The notes under the pieces: model-generated
What the model saw: the letters and a program-made list of their open reading frames with translations, nothing else
Told to the model about the DNA's origin: nothing
Databases searched by the model: none
Shown here: piece by piece, positions 12,890 to 24,371 of the stretch
Numbering within the stretch: the stretch's first letter is position 1
How the letters are laid out: each line of letters opens with the position of its first letter
Source of the DNA: Balaenoptera acutorostrata
Taxonomy: Eukaryota > Chordata > Mammalia > Artiodactyla > Balaenopteridae
DNA: 64,000 nucleotides
Assembly (NCBI RefSeq): GCF_949987535.1
Contig: NC_080065.1
Span: 42,881,239-42,945,238 of the forward strand
Reading direction: 5' to 3'
Program-made: the position numbers and the translations under genes

Positions 12890-13371
12890 GCTATTCAAAG
12901 AAAGGCCTTTTTAATGTAGATTCAATCATTCTTTTATTTTTATCATGTTGATTAAAACCTTTGTCATAGAAAGACATGGTATTTCAAAAAAAATACCAAA
13001 GAATACTGATAAAACATTGGAAATATAGACAAAAAATTGTCATTATATTAGCATTTGTATATAGTGGTATGTTATATAAATGACCTAGATAAGCTGTCTC
13101 AAAATGGTAAAAGTAAATTGTTGTTCAAGTAATATAAGTATATTTTCAAGTATTAATGAAAGACTGAAAATGTTACTAAGGTGCAGAGATGCTTAAGATA
13201 AAGGCTTGAAATAGAACAATGGAATCTTGTAGGTCTTGCAAACCCAGGCTATAAGATTGAGGCATTTGATTCTGAACAATTACAGTCAGCCGACCAACCT
13301 TCAGTCAATTTGAGGAATGCTCAGCCAGACAAAGATAATGACTGCACACTCTTTAATTCCTCATGTTGCTT
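12890..13371. other. Unannotated AT-rich DNA
   Basis: I recognise nothing in this stretch. Confidence 0.5.
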
Positions 13372-13384
13372 CCACAATATTTTC

Positions 13385-13696
13385 TTTTTCTTTTTTTTTT
13401 CTGTAAATTTATTTATTTACTTATTTATTTTTGGCCATGTTGGGTCTTCTTTGTTGTGCACAGGTTTTTCTCTAGTTGTGGTGACGGGGGTGCTACTCTT
13501 CATTGTGGTGCACAGGCTTCTCATTTTGGTGGCTTCTCTTGTTGTGAAGCACGGGCTCTAGGTGCACAGGCTCAGTAATTGTGGTTCGTGGGCTTAGTTG
13601 CTCCGCGGCATGTGGGATCTTCCTGGACCAGGGATTGAACCTGTGTCCCTTGAATTGGCAGGCGGATTCTTAACCACTGCACCACCAGGGAAGTCC
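13385..13696 (-). mobile_element. CHR-type SINE, reverse strand
   Basis: The reverse complement starts GGACTTCCCTGGTGGTGCAG at the right end and finishes in an AATAAATAA-type tail at the left. A 13-bp TSD CCACAATATTTTC lies at 13,372-13,384 and 13,697-13,709. The body is about 30 bp shorter than the longest copies. Confidence 0.93.
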
Positions 13697-13709
13697 CCAC
13701 AATATTTTC

Positions 13710-15330
13710 ATCAATGAAATGGCAAAGTTATTGCCATTTTCTTCTTTGTTTCTCTCGCTATGCAATTTACTATCCTTCTCCAAAATTTACTCTTTCTTTA
13801 AAGGAAGTTTTATAGCTCTGAACTTGTGGAAGAGAAGCTGTATTCTTTATAAACAAATACTAAGCCTTATGCAGAAACTTGGGATAGATGTTTGCAGCAA
13901 TCAAACTAAAGCTGTAGTTTAAAGTGAATCATTTGTAGGGATTATCATTCAAAATATAATTGTCCTAAATGTCAACAATTTTAATATTTTTGTTAACCTC
14001 ATGTATATACTCAAGAGGGTAGACTTTTTTGTGTGTTAATCAAGTTGTTGATGCTGAGTCATCAAATATTTACTGCTTTTTTTTTATGTGCCTCATTCTA
14101 TTTATGTTAAATGACCTTTAGTCTCTAGTCTAAAGCAATAAAGTGAATGCTTCCTGTTTTATTGATTAGGAGAAGCCTATTTTCACACTAATACAATGAG
14201 AAGCCCAGTTTAATAAAATACTTTTTTCTATCAGTGGCCACAGGTGAACTGGAGACTTGAACATGTTGGCAGAGGTCAACTGAGAGGATAGAGGTCAGAT
14301 CTGCGGTAAATCAACTTCCAGGAACAAATCACTGGACACTATAAAAATCAAAAGTGGTTCTTTAAGAGACCAGCTTGACCCTCCTTAACCAGAAAATAAC
14401 ATCTGACCTGGCAGTGAAATTTATCACAACATTTCAATTAAAACTTGGCAGGCATGCTGGCAACACACTATTCTTCCACAGTTGGCCTTGTTATAGGAAA
14501 AACAGAAAGGAGGGGAAGAATGGATATTCTTGCTTTATATTACATAACAGGTATGATCTGTACAATATCATTTTTCTCAGCCACATGAAGTTTTCGGGAG
14601 ACTAGATAAACATGTTAAGTGTGGATAACACACAACTTTTCATCAATTATTTTCTGTTCAGTTCTTTCAGATGTCTGCTTCCCTATGACATTAAAAAACA
14701 GCCTGCTAGTATTTTCAATTAAAGAATAACCTGTTTAGTGTTAGCAGATATTTGGAGTTTGGCAGGCCACACAGAAACATTCTTAGGTATCTTTATTTTT
14801 AATTTATTTTTTCAATCACTCATGTATATATATTCTAAATTTCAAATAATTCAGTTTGATCATATGGTTTTCCTCCCACCTCTATCAAAGAGAATTACAC
14901 CAGAAATCAAGAGAAAAACTTAATTAATACACGTCCATCCTTTTGGATGTGGTAACTGTGATCTTATACCTACTATAAAGTACAACATTTAAAGATGAGT
15001 TTTTAATCTAAGTGGCATACATTGTCTCAGCAGCTTTCACAATGGAAGTAGTACTAGGAAAATGAGCACTCAAATGACATCACATTTTTGGCAACAAGGG
15101 GTCTTTATAGAGATTTAAAAAACTTGAGCCATATAAAAGTTTGTTAACTGCTTGAATCATTTAATTTCACATGTGGTTCCTGTGTATAAGAAAAGAACCT
15201 TCTCCTTTGCTAATATTAACTGTGTGACCCATCAATGGTAAATTATTGTAAAATGAGATGGCAGAAATAGATACTTTGAAAGATTTCTTTTAGCTACTAA
15301 TAGTTGTAATCTCTAAATATTTCAAATATA
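13710..15330. other. Unannotated AT-rich DNA
   Basis: No gene or young repeat recognised. The short open frames at 13,719, 14,375 and 14,738 show no family features. Confidence 0.5.
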
Positions 15331-15342
15331 AAATATTAATGT

Positions 15343-15690
15343 GGGCTTCCCTGGTGGCGCAGTGGTTGAGAATCTGCCTGCTAATGCAGGGGACACGGGT
15401 TCGAGCCCTGGTCTGGGAAGATCCCACATGCCACGGAGCAGCTGGGCCCGTGAGCCACAATTGCTGAGCCTGCGCGTCTGGAGCCTGTGCCCCGCGACGG
15501 GAGGGGCCGCGATAGAGAAAGGCCCGCGCACCGCGATGAAGAGCGGTCCCCGCACCGCGATGAAGAGTGGCCCCCGCTTGCCGCAACTGGAGAAAGCCCT
15601 CGCACGAACCGAAGACCCAACACAGCCAAAAATAAATAAATAAATAAATAAATAAATAAGAAAATCCTTAAAAAAAAAAAAAAAAAAAAA
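15343..15690 (+). mobile_element. Young odontocete-type CHR SINE
   Basis: The tRNA-like Pol III promoter is preserved: box A TGGCGCAGTGG at 15,355-15,365 and box B GGTTCGAGCCC at 15,398-15,408. The body is the 'GCGTCTGGAGCCTGTGC' subtype with an AAATA-repeat tail and a long terminal A-run. A 12-bp TSD AAATATTAATGT lies at 15,331-15,342 and 15,691-15,702. It carries a private 24-bp internal duplication of CGCACCGCGATGAAGAG at 15,527 and 15,551. The low divergence and intact boxes suggest a recent insertion. Confidence 0.95.
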
Positions 15691-15702
15691 AAATATTAAT
15701 GT

Positions 15703-17640
15703 AATCCAGATTAGCTGTTGACTCAGGATAAAGTTTAGGGTTTTCTAACTTTTAGGCTACAGAAACACTTGGATTTACAGGTCTTTGTGAGACTTCAGAA
15801 AGAATGCACTATGCACAAGTTGCCTTACTTAATGAAGGCAACAAATCCTAAAATCGAAAAGAAAGTGGTATTATTCCAGCTGAGTTAATGAGGCAAAATA
15901 TGAGGCAAGTAGGTATAGTCATAGTATCTTTACGATTAGATCAACAGATAGATATAGATGTTTATCTATATATTTTAAATTATTTTATTTATCTAGTGTT
16001 GATGATATTAAAACTTAAAATATATAAATACTGATGATATCAAAATATATGAGTATTTTATTCAGCTAATGACCATATAACAGATGTCAGTGTTTGTGTT
16101 AACATTTATATTTTTCAATTAAATTGGGATTTATTACCAATTTATTCATATTACTGATTTAATCATCACAGGATCTTGTATAAAGACCTGAGATGGGTTG
16201 TATACCTGAGGGAAAGACAACTCACTCAACACATTGTGCAAATCAAAGCTTTGCAAGAAGTCAAATAGAAAAAAGTGATGGGGACATGAAAGCAGCATGT
16301 GACACACTGTAAAATAGTATGCCAAAATGAAAGGAAACTGCAAGGACGATATTCCCTTGCAAACAGTGATCAGGTTTCAGCAAAACATCATCCATTGATG
16401 CATTAATGTTTTGCACTAGAATTGTATTAGAATTTTGACTTTGTTTTTAATTTGTAACTTCTTTTGTATAACAAAAGTTGATTCAGGAGGGGGGTTTGCA
16501 AAGTTGGGGGGGTCGTATCAATGGTGGAAAGGCTGTGAAAGCATGTTTTCAAGGAAGATGGAGTTGCTTGATGAAGACTTGAGGAACGATAGAACTTAGA
16601 GTATTCCTCAAAAAGAATGAGGTAGCTGGTCAGAGAGAAAAAGTAGTGTCTGAAAAATGAGATGAAATTAAAGATATTGGCAATGTTTGTTTCAGGCCTT
16701 TATTGTGGTTTCCAATTACTCCAATACTGAGAATTCAAAATGAACTATTTACAACTTAACGTGTTGACAAATAAATATGTTCGCTTTCTTAATTTAGATG
16801 TTGCTGAAAAGATTCTTTTGGGATGAGGCAGCCATGAAGTTTCCTGCTCAGAACTCCCTTCAAAAGAACCTTCTGCAGGAAGCAGAGTTGGCTGTCAGCC
16901 TTCAGCTGCCACCCTTTTTGATGAATCAAGGTGGTCAACCACGGCCACGGTTACCTTGTGCTCCACCAATGCAATGATGAAACTCTCCCCAAATGGAGAG
17001 TTTAAGTGAAACTGTCATAAAAGTATTGTTGATAAGTGATTTTTAAATATAAATTAAATTAAACAAAAGACAAAGAACTTATTAGCATACGCTTTGCAGT
17101 AATTTTGAAAATTTAAAGACATTTAAAAATAGTTAGTATTATATATCATACACATTTATGAGTAAAGGAATTTGGTGGAAGGGGAGATAGGTCTTATCAA
17201 AAATTGTACCACAAAATTTTACAAAACAGAGGAAATCTTTGAGCTAGATGATCTGTAGCTTTTTTAAAAATCCAAAATTACTAGGAAAGAAAATTATCTC
17301 AATTTCTGTTATAGCATTTTGGTCTGACTGTTTTATTTAAAGAGATGGCTCACAAAGATTATCACAGATGTAATCACTTATGACATTTGTCTCTAGAAAT
17401 TAAGGATGGGGCATGAGGAATATTTCCATTTCTTACATTTTTTATAACAAACTTACATAACCTTTGTATTTAGAAAAAAATGGAAATTATAACATCATGT
17501 TCTAAAATATCTGAGTTCTCGGTAAACATTTTTATACCATTGGTATATATGAATTTATATATGAAACATTTACATATAAGATATAAAATTTATAAATAAA
17601 TAAATGTAAACATTTAACATGAAATGAAACTAAGAATTAA
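15703..17640. other. Unannotated stretch
   Basis: I see no gene. The run at 16,790-17,000 is more GC-balanced than its surroundings and looks unlike any repeat I recognise. It has no open frame of note and may be a conserved element or a very old retrocopy. Confidence 0.4.
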
Positions 17641-17649
17641 TACATTCAA

Positions 17650-17760
17650 CTTTTCAAATCCCCTTAATTTTATAGATGAGGAAAGTAGCCCAGAAAATCA
17701 ATTTAATTTCCCTAGTTCATATACGTACTTTGTGATAGAGCCACGGTAGACATGCTGTCT
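17650..17760 (-). mobile_element. MIR SINE relic, reverse strand
   Basis: It contains the reverse-oriented MIR signature 'CCCCTTAATTTTATAGATGAGGAAA', followed by 'GTGATAGAGCC'. It is old and diverged. Confidence 0.6.
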
Positions 17761-17774
17761 TCTTACTCAATCAG

Positions 17775-18025
17775 TCTATTAGTCAGACAAAAATGTTTAA
17801 ATGAATGTTTTCTATGTAACATCCTATGGTCGATGCTGAGGATACAACAGTAAGCAAGGCAGATACTGTCTTTGCCTTCACAGACAATAATTAGAAGTCT
17901 TGAGCAATATGAATAATAGGTACCGAGTAATTCAGAAACATGTAACAAGGGTTCCTGATCTACTTGGAGAAATCAGGGAAGGCTTTCCTGCAGAAGTGTC
18001 ATTTGGGCTAAAACATAGTTTATTT
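17775..18025. repeat. Probable ancient interspersed repeat, family not named
   Basis: The order 'GATGCTGAGGATACAACAGTAAGCAAGGCAG', 'TCAGGGAAGGCTTTCCTG', 'GAAGTGTCATTTGGGCTAAA' is familiar from a widespread old mammalian repeat, but I cannot name the family with confidence. Confidence 0.4.
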
Positions 18026-19345
18026 TTATAGATTTTTTTTTAACTTAACTATTTTATCCTATGCCAGGTAGTAGTTTGTACTAAAATGGTGGTTGCATGT
18101 TTCAAGCCATTATTTGCAGTCATTACTCATCAGGTACTCAAAACCCCCTTCATATCTAGTGTTTATTATTACATTTTGCAGAGAGTCATATCTACAAATG
18201 TGACTGACTAAATTTAAACTATGGTGCTTATTAACCAAAGCATTGCTTTCTTCTGAGTGCCCCTGCATTTTCACCTGATTCATTTCTGAAGCAAACTGCA
18301 TCCTTTTTTATATGAATCTCTTTTATCTTTACATAGAAAATTAACAAATTAAAATTTAACAATTTAACAGAAAATTAATAAATTAACAAATACTTTCATC
18401 CCCTTCTGGTTGGAAGAGTAGCTTTCTGATTACAATCAGAAGATAATTTCTCCTATTTGGTCCCCTTGGGGACCCTTATTTTGCCTGCAGGAGGTATTTA
18501 AAAATTGCATGGCTAAATTAATCAGAATTGTCAGTTAAAAGCATCAGAATCTACTCTGGCTCGTTTTGGCAGAAAAAAATAAATTTATTGAAGGGTATTA
18601 ACAGAAAGCCCAGAGAAGCAGACAAAGAAGGTATGCAGTCAAGAACAATGCCAGTGCCAACTACAGAGACCTTTCTAGCAAGCACATCACTGCCTTCCCC
18701 ACTCAGCATCCATAACATTTAGGATTGCATGCTAGAAGCTCTACCATCTGCCATTCCATGATAACCAAAAGTCTCTACCACTGTGAAGGGAATTCCTCTA
18801 TAAAGGGCTCCCACCACACATTGCTCGCTTCTAAAACCAAGATTTCCATTGATGCCTTGATTAATAGAACCTGAGTCAGTTGTCTGCACACTACCCTCAA
18901 GGGAATCTGTAGATTAACCTTTTCTAGTTTCTGCATTGGGAACGTGGGAAATGACAAAAACAAGAGGCATATATTTAAAGACATTGGTTAGCCGTATATG
19001 ACAGAATTCTACATTACCCAATATTGTGTAGGCTATAGAGTCAAAATATTCTGAGGACAACTTTCTTAAGTGTCCCTGATCCTTTACATTTTAAATGAAG
19101 TCTAATCAAAAAGCAAAATCCGTAAATACATATATGTACATCTTTGTGTACAAACATATATTTATATAGCAAATAGTCAGTGTCATGGGAACCAGTAAGA
19201 AGTATAACGAAGGTTTATGATGAAAGGCCCATGTTCTAAGGAAATTAAAATAATAGTATTAAAATATTTTAATTTTACAGTGGTAAAATTGGGAATATAT
19301 GTTGAACAATTGTTAAATAAATTTAGTGCACTTTCCATTGATAGT
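18026..19345. other. Unannotated AT-rich DNA
   Basis: I recognise no gene or repeat. The two frames at 18,528-18,722 and 18,775-18,984 show no domain features. Confidence 0.5.
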
Positions 19346-19348
19346 GGT

Positions 19349-19852
19349 GTACTAGTTTTATACTGCTGCTGTGGTGGATTATTATGAATTTAGTGACCTA
19401 AAAAACACAAATTTATTATTTTACAGCTCTGTAGGTCAGAAATCCAACATCAGTCTCACTAGACTAAAATGAAAGTGTCTGCAGGGCTGCCTTTATTTCT
19501 AGAAATTCTGGAGGAGAATCCATTTCCTTGCCATTCCAAAATTCTAGAAGCTCCCCTCATTTCTTTGCTCATAGCCCCATTCTTCCATCTACAAAGCCAG
19601 CAGCGTTGCATCTCTAACAGTTCTTCCAGTCATATCTTCCTCTGACCACAACTGGGAAAAGTTCTCCCCTTTAAAGGACTTAAATTGATTATATTGGGCC
19701 AGATAATCCAGGCTAATCTCCCCATCTCAAGGTCTTTAATTTAATTGAATTAGTGACATCCTTTTGACATTTAAGGTAGCATGTTCATCAGTTATGGGAA
19801 TTAGTACTAGGACATGGATACCTTGGTGGGGGAAATTATGTCTACCTCAGGT
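19349..19852 (-). mobile_element. MLT1-type LTR (MaLR), reverse strand
   Basis: In reverse complement the order fits an MLT1 LTR: CCACCAAGGTATCCATGTCC, 'GGATTATCTGGCCCAATATAATC', a stretch about a library-like GCTGGCTTTGTAGATGGAAG block, then 'CTGACCTACAGAGCTGTAAAATAATAAATTTGTG' carrying the LTR poly(A) signal, ending near 'TAGTAC'. It is a solitary LTR of an ancient ERVL-related element with no internal region next to it. Confidence 0.8.
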
Positions 19853-20506
19853 TACATAACTGCTTCACCTTTCATGTTCAGCTACCTGGTGAAGATAAAA
19901 AAAAATTCAAAAATACTAGAGAAAAAAATTTAGTTTAAACGTTAGTACACCCACTGTATTTCAAATCTTCCCTTTAAAAAAGTCTTTACTAAAAATGTAT
20001 AAAACTTGTCACAGACCTCGAACAATAAAACTTCAGTAAGCTCTGTAGGACATGATTTGCATATGGCTTCTCTATTATATTTTAAGTGACAGTGTGATGA
20101 TTTAAAATATAACAGCAACTCATATGTCCTGGTAGCAGAAATAAAATGAATAATAAGCAACCATTTTACACAGTTTTGTATATAAATCACAAATTCATAA
20201 GCTTTTCAAATATAAAGTAATAATATAATTCTAAATTGCATTTTCAAATGCTCTGATTTAGGACTGACAATAATGGGTAGATCCTACTTTGAATATTGTC
20301 AAGATTGACAACATTTAATGTTAAGATTTTCCACCGTTGCTTTCTTATCAAATCATCATAAAGCAGTGCAGATAATATACACCAGACATAACTATAAGGA
20401 CACAGATGAGGTTCCCTGATACTTCCTTTGTTCTTCATCTACTAAAGCCTGAAGTTAAGTGGTCAGTGTAGCCCACATGGAGTAAAGAACTCTCCAGGTC
20501 AGAAAG
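19853..20506. other. Unannotated AT-rich DNA
   Basis: Nothing recognised. Confidence 0.5.
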
Positions 20507-20515
20507 AAAAGAATC

Positions 20516-21694
20516 ACTCTTTGACATAAATTATAGCAATATACTTTGGATCCATCTCCTACAGTAATGGAAATAAAAACAAAAATAAACAAATGGGACC
20601 TAATTAAGCTTAAAAGCTTTTGCACAGCAAAGGAAACCATAAACAAAACAAAAAGACAACCTACATACAGAATGGGAGAAAATATTTGCAAACGATGTGA
20701 CGGACAAGGAATTCATCTCCAAAATATACAAAGAGCTCATATAGCTCAATATCAAACAAACAAACAATCAAAAAATGGGCAGAAGATCTAAATAGACATT
20801 TATCCAAAGAAGACATACAGATGGCCAGAGGCACATGAAAAGATGCTCAACATAGCTAATTATCAGAGAAATGCAAATCAAAACTACAATGAGGTATCAC
20901 CTTAATTCTGTCAGAATGACCATCTTCAAAAAGTCTACAAATAATAAATGCTGGAGAGGATGTGGAGAAAAGGGAACCCTCCTACACTGTTGGTGGGAAT
21001 GTAAATTGGTACAACCACTATGGAGAACAGTATGGAGGTTCCTTAAAAAACTAAAAATAGAGTTACCATATGATCCTGCAATCCCACTCCTGGGGATATA
21101 CTCAGAGAAAACCATAATTTGAAAAGATACCTGCACCCTCGTGTTCATCGCAGCACTATTTACAATAGCCAAGACATGGAAACCACCTAAGTGTCCATCA
21201 ACAGATGAATGGATAAAGAAGAAGTGTTATATATACACAATGGAATATTACTCAGCCACAAAAAAGAATGAAATAATGCCATTTGCAGCAACATGGATGG
21301 ACCTAGAGATTATCATACTAAGTGAAGTAAGCCAGACAAAGATAAATATCATATGATATCACTTATATGTGGGATTGAAAAAAAGATACAAATGAACTTA
21401 CATACAAAACAGAAATAGGGCCACAGATATATAAAACAAACTTATGGTTAGCAAAGGGGAAAGGGGGGCTGGGATAAATTAGGAGTTTGGGATTAAAATA
21501 TACTACTATATATAAAATAGATAACTAACAAGGACCTACTGTATAGCACAGGGAATGATACTCAATATTTTGTAATAACCTTTAAGGGAAAAGAATCTTA
21601 AAAAAAAGATATATATGTATGTATAACTGAATCACTTTGCTGTACACCTGAAACTAACACAACATTGTAAATCAACAATATTTCAGTAAAAAAA
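20516..21694 (+). mobile_element. 5'-truncated L1 (ORF2 C-terminus and 3' UTR)
   Basis: It begins within ORF2 (the 'CTTTGACATAAATTATAGC' region) and contains the [19 protein letters not shown] and [18 protein letters not shown] motifs across frameshifts (frames at 20,546, 20,871 and 21,141). The 3' UTR has 'CAAGGACCTACTGTATAGCACAGGGAATGATACTC' and a terminal A-run. That 3' UTR type differs from the elements at 6,970 and 32,134. A possible short TSD AAAAGAATC lies at 20,507-20,515 and 21,695-21,703. Confidence 0.88.
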
Positions 21695-21703
21695 AAAAGA
21701 ATC

Positions 21704-22029
21704 GAAGGAATCTTTCTCCTTGTACCACTGGGGTGGGGCAGGAACAACATCAGCACTCAAGAGTGTTCCTACTATCATGTAAGGTAACTTCTTAAATCAT
21801 CTATAAGTCCTTCTATGTTTGATTTCTCACTGTACCATTGGACCTACAAGGGCCTGCCATGACCTACCATAGTTTCAACATACATTTAAATTTTTTTTCA
21901 TCTTTAAAACAGCCTTTAGTCATCTAAAGGGCACAATTTAATTTTTAGAATGCTTAAATATATTCTAACAAAAACTTTCTTTCTGGAAATAGTAAATCTG
22001 ACTTCCAAAGATATACTTTTTCAACAGGA
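21704..22029. other. Unannotated spacer between two L1s
   Basis: Unique-looking DNA between a forward L1 tail and the truncated 3' side of a reverse L1. I see no poly(T) or TSD at its right end. Confidence 0.5.
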
Positions 22030-23440
22030 ACAAGTTCCAACATTTTAAATCACAGGCTCAATTTCAGTGCTTGTGATTGGTCTGTTTATATTTTCTATCT
22101 CTTCCTGGTTCAGTCTCAGAAGGTTGTGCTTTTTCTAAGAATTTGTCCATTTCTTCCAGGTTGTCCATTTTATTGGCATATAGCTGCTTGTAGTAATCTC
22201 TCATGATCCTTTGTATTTCTGCATTCTCAGTTGTTACTTCTCCTTTTTCATTTCTAAATCTATTGATTTGAGTCTTCTCTCTTTTTTTCTTGATGAGTTT
22301 GGCTAATGGTTTATCAATTTTGTTTATCTTCTCAAAGAACCAGCTTTTAGTTTTATTGATCTTTGGTATCATTTCCTTCATTTCTTTTTCATTTATTTCT
22401 GATCTGATCTTTATGATTTCTTTCCTTCTGCTAACTTTGGGTTTTTTTTATTCTTCTTTCTCTAATTGCTTTAGGTGTAAGGTTAGGTTGTTTATTTGAG
22501 ATGTTTCTTGTTTCTTGAGGTAGGATTGTATTGCTATAAACTTCCCTCTTAGAACTGCTTTTGCTGCATCCCATAGGTTTTGGGTCATCGTGTTTTCATT
22601 GCCATTTGTTTCTAGGTATTTTTTGATTTCCTCTTTGATTTCTTCAGTGATCTCTTGGTTATTTAGTAGTGTATTGTTTAGCCTCCATGTGTTTGTATTT
22701 TTTACAGATTTTTTCAAGTACTTGATATCTAGTCTCATAGCGTTGTGGTTGGAAAAGATACTGGATACGATTTCAATATTCTTAAATTTACCAAGGCTTG
22801 ATTTGTGACCCAAGATACAATCTCTCCTGGAGAATGTTCCATGAGCACTTCAGGAGAAAGTGTATTCTGTTGTTTTTGGATGGAATGTCCTATAAATATC
22901 AATTAAGCCCATCTTGTTTAATGTATCATTTAAAGTTTGTGTTTCCTTATTTATTTTCATTTTGGATGACCTGTCCATTGGTGAAAGTGGGGTGTTAAAG
23001 TCCCCTACTATAATTGTGTTACTGTCGAGTTCCCCTTTTATGGCTCCACGTAATATCTCCTATGTTGGGTGCATAAATATTTACATAAATTGTTTACAAT
23101 TGTTATATCTTCTTCTTGGATTGATCCCTTGATCATTAGGTAGTGTCCTTCTTGTCTCTTGTAATAGTCTTTGTTTTAAAGTCTATTTTGTCTGATATGA
23201 GAATTGCTACTCCAGCTTTCTTTTCATTTCCATTTGCATGGAATATCTTTCTCCATCCCCTCACTTTCAGTCTGTATGTGTCCCTAGGTTGAAGTGGGTC
23301 TCTTGTAAACAGCACATATATGGGTCTTGTTTTTGTATCCATTCAGCCAGTCTATGTCTTTTGGTTGGAGCAATTAATCCATTTACATTTAAGGTAATTA
23401 TCGACATGTATGTTCCTATTACCATTTTCTTAATTGTTTT
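22030..23440 (-). pseudogene. L1 ORF2p N-terminal relic, reverse strand
   Basis: Endonuclease-domain and linker pieces lie in several frames: [20 protein letters not shown] (23,136-23,342), GHKSSLGKFKNIEIVSSIF with [18 protein letters not shown] (22,448-22,813), and [18 protein letters not shown] (22,064-22,381). The match is lost just after the ITSNEIE-equivalent position, before the reverse-transcriptase catalytic core. Confidence 0.88.
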
Positions 23441-23479
23441 GGGTTTGTTATTGTTGGTCTTTTCCCTCTCTTGTGTTTC

Positions 23480-24371
23480 CTGCCTAGAGCAGCTCCTTTA
23501 GCGTTTGTTGTAAAGCTGGTTTGGTGGTGCTGAATTCTCTTAGATTTGCTTGTCTGTAAAGGTTTTAATTTCTCTGTGGAATCTGAATTAGATCCTTGCT
23601 GGTTTGAGTAATCTTGGTTGTAGCTTTTCCCTTTCATCACTTTAAATATGTTCTGCCATTCCCTTCTGGCTTGCAGAGTTTGTGCTGAAAGATCAGCTGT
23701 TAACCTTATGGGGATCCCCTTGTATGTTATTTGTTGTTTTTCCCTTGCTGCTTTTAATATTTTTTCTTTGTATTTAATTTTTGATAGTTTGATTACTATG
23801 TGTCTTGGCATGTTTCTCTTTGGATTTATCCTGTATGGGACTCTCTGCATTTCCTGGACTTGATTAACTATTTCCTTTCCCATGTTAGGGAAGTTTTCAA
23901 CTATAATCTCTTCAAATATTTTCTCAGTCCCTTTTTTTTTCTCTTCTTCTTCTGGGACCCCTATAATTCGAATGTTGGCGTGTTTAATGTTGTCCCAGAG
24001 GTCTCTGAGACTGTCGTCAATTCTTTTCATTCTTTTTCTTTATTCTGCTCTGCAGTAGTTATTTCCACTATTTTATCTTCCAGGTCACTTATCCATTCTG
24101 CCTCAGTTATTCTGCTATTGATTCCTTGTAGAGAATTTTTAATTTCATTTATTGTGTTGTTCATCATTGTTTGTTTGCTCTTTAGTTCTTGTAGGTCCTT
24201 GTTCTACATTTCTTGTATTTTCTCCGTTCTATTTCCAAGATTTGGTATCATCTTTACTATCATTACTCTGAATTCTTTTTCAGGTAGACTGCCTATTTCC
24301 TCTTCGTTTGTTTGGTCTGATGGGTTTTTACCATGCTCCTTCATCTGCTGTGTGTTTCTCTGTCTTCTCAT
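23480..24371 (-). pseudogene. L1 ORF1p relic, reverse strand
   Basis: The start ATG complements 24,369-24,371 and the early codons resemble those at 54,001 (MRRQRNTQQMKEHG). Stops follow (for example TAG just after the EKIQEM motif). The C-terminal half is open as a 203-codon frame from 24,030 and keeps [24 protein letters not shown] and QARREWQNIFKVMKGKS, then shifts frame near 23,600. It is non-functional. Confidence 0.88.

Noticed and set aside
15343..15420. Possible tRNA gene (box A and box B present)
   Set aside because: It is the tRNA-derived head of a CHR SINE. No cloverleaf is maintained and it is followed by the SINE body and tail. The same holds for the other CHR copies.
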